Positions 61,784 to 64,000 of a stretch of 64,000 bases of DNA are shown here, one piece after another; the first letter of the stretch is position 1; each line of letters begins with the position of its first letter. The stretch is from Nocardioides ganghwensis (GTDB lineage: Bacteria; Actinomycetota; Actinomycetes; Propionibacteriales; Nocardioidaceae). The notes under the pieces are model-generated. The model saw only the letters and a program-made list of their open reading frames with translations. It had not been told where the DNA came from and made no database searches. Location of the stretch: assembly GCF_014779655.1 (NCBI RefSeq), contig NZ_JACXYX010000002.1:310001-374000 (forward strand), read 5' to 3'. Made by a program: the position numbers and the translations under genes.

Positions 61784-62725
61784 ATGCACCGCGTACCCCC
61801 CGAGCTCCTTCACGGTCCGTTCACCCGCGCACACGCCCTGGCGACGGGGCTCTCGGCCCGCGTCCTCGAGGGTGTGCAGTTCCGCCGACTCCATCAAGGT
61901 GTGTACGTCCACAGGAGCCACGACATGGGTTGGACCGACCATGTGGAGGCAGCACGTCTTGCCCTGCCCGCAGGCGCTCGTACCACGGGCGCCACCCGCC
62001 TGCGGCAGGCCGGCCTCGGCGTCGGTGACCGGTGGCCGCTGCACTTCGTGATCGAGGGTGACCACCACCTCGCACTCGATGGTGTGTTCCTTCACCGCAC
62101 CGTCAAGATGCCGCCGTGCGACGACGACGGGGTCACCATCGAGGGCGCCTTCGTCGCCTTCTGTGCCGAGTCGCGCCTGCTGGACGCCATCACGCTGGGA
62201 TCGGTCCTGCTCAACAAAGAGCTGCTCGACCTAGCGCTCCTCGACCAGATCCTCATCGAGGAGAAGTGGCGCCGCGGCGTGCCGGAGACGACGTACGTCC
62301 TGCCGCACCTCGAGGGGCGCTGCCGCTCCATTCCGGAGGCAGAGCTGCTCACCTACGTGGTCTTCGCCGCGATGCCAGGGCCGGAGGTCAACCGGGCGGT
62401 CGAGCTCCGTGCCGGCGTCCAGCTCACGCCGGACCTGTGGTTCGAGGACTACGGGCTGGCGGTCGAGTACGAAGGGAGTCACCACCAGGACGATCGCGCC
62501 CAGTACAACGCCGACATCGACCGCTATGCGCTCTACCGTCGACACGACGTGCCCTACGAGCAGGTCACCAAGGAGCGGATGCGATCACCCAAGGCCACGG
62601 TCCGGTGGATCCACGCCGCGCTCGTGGCGGAGGGGTACGACGGACCGCCCCCGGTGTTTGGTGAGCAGTGGGAGTCGCTGTTCCGGCCGCTCGCCGAACT
62701 CGTACGCCCACCTCGCGCAGCGTGA
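61784..62725 (+). CDS. DUF559-like nuclease-fold protein with AbiEi-type N-terminus
   Basis: A 313-residue protein. The N-terminal part (LHGPFTRAHALATGLSARVLEGVQFRRLHQGVYV) resembles the winged-helix antitoxin-like head of AbiEi-type proteins. The C-terminal part (PDLWFEDYGLAVEYEGSHH, then YNADIDRYALYRRHDVPYEQVTKE) fits the DUF559/Vsr-like PD-(D/E)xK fold, with candidate metal residues D and E-x-E. Such proteins are abundant in actinobacteria without assigned role. It is bracketed on both sides by paired 52-bp palindromes. GGAG lies only two bases before ATG, so the exact start is uncertain. Confidence 0.75.
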   Translation: MHRVPPELLHGPFTRAHALATGLSARVLEGVQFRRLHQGVYVHRSHDMGWTDHVEAARLALPAGARTTGATRLRQAGLGVGDRWPLHFVIEGDHHLALDGVFLHRTVKMPPCDDDGVTIEGAFVAFCAESRLLDAITLGSVLLNKELLDLALLDQILIEEKWRRGVPETTYVLPHLEGRCRSIPEAELLTYVVFAAMPGPEVNRAVELRAGVQLTPDLWFEDYGLAVEYEGSHHQDDRAQYNADIDRYALYRRHDVPYEQVTKERMRSPKATVRWIHAALVAEGYDGPPPVFGEQWESLFRPLAELVRPPRAA

Positions 62726-62731
62726 TCCCCG

Positions 62732-62783
62732 AGCGGTGCGCAAGCCACATCCCCGGACCGTGGAATGTGGCCGGGACACCGCT
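62732..62783. repeat. 52-bp double palindrome, copy 3
   Basis: Perfect outer (AGCGGTG/CACCGCT) and inner (GCCACAT/ATGTGGC) arms with gaps 5, 14 and 5, beginning six bases after the DUF559-like stop. Confidence 0.85.
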
Positions 62784-62813
62784 CAGCCGCGAGCATCAGC
62801 GTGTCGTCCGTGG

Positions 62814-62865
62814 AGAGGTGCGCCACCCACGTCCGCCCCGCGCAAGATGTGGCTGGGACACCGCT
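62814..62865. repeat. 52-bp double palindrome, copy 4
   Basis: Same register, 82 bases after copy 3 (spacer 30). Right arms ATGTGGC and CACCGCT are exact; the left arms read AGAGGTG and CCCACGT (three mismatches in all). Confidence 0.75.
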
Positions 62866-62945
62866 AGCGGTCAGGCCGCGGCGGAAGGCGGCCGGGAGCC
62901 GCTGACTCACCGCCCGAGGGAGCGGACGGAGCCGGAGACGCAGCA

Positions 62946-62971
62946 AGGGCCGGGGGAGATCCCCCGGCCCT
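62946..62971 (-). terminator. Terminator hairpin of the sdh operon
   Basis: Perfect 11-bp arms (62946-62956 and 62961-62971) around an AGAT loop, 24 bases after the sdhB stop on the minus strand. Very stable and well placed. Confidence 0.8.
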
Positions 62972-62994
62972 CGAGCGACGTACGACGGTGGCGG

Positions 62995-63738
62995 TCAGTG
63001 GCCGTGCTTGATGGCCGTGCGCAGGTCCTTGTTGAGCTGCGAGATCACGTCGAGCGGGATCTCCTTGGGGCAGGCTGCGGTGCAGGCGCCGATGTTGGTG
63101 CAGCCACCGAAGCCCTCGTGGTCGTGCTGGGCGACCATGTTGACCACGCGGCTGTCGCGCTCCGGCTGGCCCTGGGGGAGCTCGCCGAGGTGCGTGATCT
63201 TGGCACCCATGAACAGCGACGCCGAGCCGTTGGGGCAGGCGGCGACGCAGGCGCCGCAACCGATGCAGGTGGCGACGTTGAAGGCGCGCAGCGCGTCGTC
63301 GCGGGGGACGGGCACCGAGTGGGCCTCGGGGGCCGAGCCGGTGTTGACCGAGATGTAGCCGCCCTGCTGGATGATCCGGTCGAAGGCGCTGCGGTCGACG
63401 ACGAGGTCCTTGATGACCGGGAAGGCGTCCGAGCGCCACGGCTCGACGGTGATCGTCTCGCCGTCCTTGAACGAGCGCATGTGGAGCTGGCAGGTCGTGG
63501 TGACCTCCGGGCCGTGCGCGTCGCCGTTGATCATCAGCCCGCACATGCCGCAGATGCCCTCGCGACAGTCGGAGTCGAACGCGATGGGCTCCTCGCCCTG
63601 CTCGTTGAGCTGCTCGTTGAGCACGTCGAGCATCTCGAGGAACGACATGTCGGGGGACACGTCGGCGAGCTGGTAGGTGTGCATCGCCCCGGCGGACGAG
63701 GCGTCCGGCTGGCGCCAGATCTTGAGGGTCAGGTTCAT
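62995..63738 (-). CDS. sdhB: Succinate dehydrogenase / fumarate reductase iron-sulfur subunit
   Basis: A 247-residue electron-transfer subunit. The [2Fe-2S] ligands are in [11 protein letters not shown] with a later Cys in TTTCQLHM; the [4Fe-4S]/[3Fe-4S] clusters are bound by [12 protein letters not shown] and [16 protein letters not shown]. The actinobacterial form is of the type found in SdhCAB sets using menaquinone. It starts two bases after the sdhA stop, so the two are coupled. ATG at 63738; a hairpin terminator follows the stop. Confidence 0.95.
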   Translation of the reverse strand: MNLTLKIWRQPDASSAGAMHTYQLADVSPDMSFLEMLDVLNEQLNEQGEEPIAFDSDCREGICGMCGLMINGDAHGPEVTTTCQLHMRSFKDGETITVEPWRSDAFPVIKDLVVDRSAFDRIIQQGGYISVNTGSAPEAHSVPVPRDDALRAFNVATCIGCGACVAACPNGSASLFMGAKITHLGELPQGQPERDSRVVNMVAQHDHEGFGGCTNIGACTAACPKEIPLDVISQLNKDLRTAIKHGH

Positions 63739-63740
63739 GC

Positions 63741-64000
63741 TCACTTGTAGCTCCGCTGCTTCATCTCGATGGCCGAGTAGACCAGGTCTTCCTTGTGCAG
63801 GACGGGGATGGAGTCCTCGCCGGCCCACTCCCACGCGGCGACGTAGGCGAACTCGTCGTCGTGGCGCAGCGCCTCGCCGTCCTCGGTCTGCGACTCGCCA
63901 CGGAAGTGGCCGCCGCACGACTCGCGCCGGTTGAGGGCGTCGATGCACATGAGCTCGCCGAGCTCGAAGAAGTCGGCCACGCGGCCGGCCTTCTCCAGCG
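63741..64000 (-). CDS. sdhA: Succinate dehydrogenase flavoprotein subunit, C-terminal part, cut by window edge
   Basis: The frame continues beyond the window. The visible 86 residues include [40 protein letters not shown] and the end MKQRSYK, the C-terminal region of SdhA where the conserved Arg-Glu-Ser-x-G-x-H segment lies. Substrate-binding and FAD motifs are outside the window. The assignment rests on this tail and on coupling to sdhB. Confidence 0.9.
   Translation of the reverse strand, partial: LEKAGRVADFFELGELMCIDALNRRESCGGHFRGESQTEDGEALRHDDEFAYVAAWEWAGEDSIPVLHKEDLVYSAIEMKQRSYK

Noticed and set aside
61513..62865. CRISPR-like look: 52-bp repeats with 30-bp spacers
   Set aside because: Only two units on each side of a gene, double-palindromic rather than CRISPR-type repeats, and no cas genes in the window.

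Overview
This is a high-GC actinobacterial chromosome segment, most like Nocardioides or a close relative. The evidence is GC-rich codon use, many GTG starts, many genes with a TANNNT box 6-7 bases before the start codon (the actinobacterial leaderless pattern), ANTAR, F420-dependent, PspC and DUF3017/DUF6350-type proteins, and the familiar actinobacterial order pcrA - M23 peptidase - sucC-sucD - DUF6350 - purN-purH - folD - DUF3017 - mdh - icd. No rRNA, tRNA, IS element or phage gene was recognised. Gene density is normal and no gap exceeds 300 bases.

Layout. 1-12.5 kb is mixed metabolism and regulation: a truncated acyl-CoA synthetase, a secreted repeat protein, an HNH protein, a GAF-ANTAR regulator, two flavoproteins, a pentapeptide/DinB fusion, an azoreductase, and a four-gene overlapping lipid/redox operon (LLM F420 oxidoreductase, MpaB-like protein, unknown, acyl-CoA dehydrogenase) with a perfect 11-bp inverted repeat just before its first start codon. 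12.5-22.3 kb is the most unusual part: two paralogous giant regulators of about 1410 residues (SARP/BTAD DNA-binding part, nSTAND NTPase, one membrane segment, WD40 propeller). Each is divergent from a small lipoprotein gene, and each shared promoter region carries 11-bp-phased heptamer repeats at identical positions.

22.3-33 kb holds a hydrolase, a YbaK-type deacylase, a glycerophosphodiesterase, a class V aminotransferase, two divergent PspC-domain genes (one a histidine kinase paired with a LuxR-type regulator), an amino-acid permease and a universal stress protein. 33-57 kb is mainly core: pcrA, an M23 peptidase, photolyase, sucCD, a sigma factor fused to an outside sensor region plus a companion lipoprotein, DUF6350, YibE/F, purN, a ZTP riboswitch, purH-folD-DUF3017, mdh, aquaporin and monomeric isocitrate dehydrogenase. 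57-64 kb holds a secreted lipase divergent from trpS, with a perfect Crp-type site between them, a 2H phosphoesterase, a YihY protein, a DUF559-like nuclease-fold gene bracketed by paired 52-bp palindromes, and the 3' part of an sdhA-sdhB operon.

Functional links. Several TCA-cycle genes (sucCD, mdh, icd, sdhAB) lie in one window in separate units. A second theme is regulators that cross the membrane in one polypeptide (two SARP-STAND-WD40 proteins, the sigma fusion, the PspC kinase), three of them next to lipoprotein genes. These pairings, their promoter arrays and the palindrome-bracketed nuclease-like gene are the best candidates for undescribed biology here.
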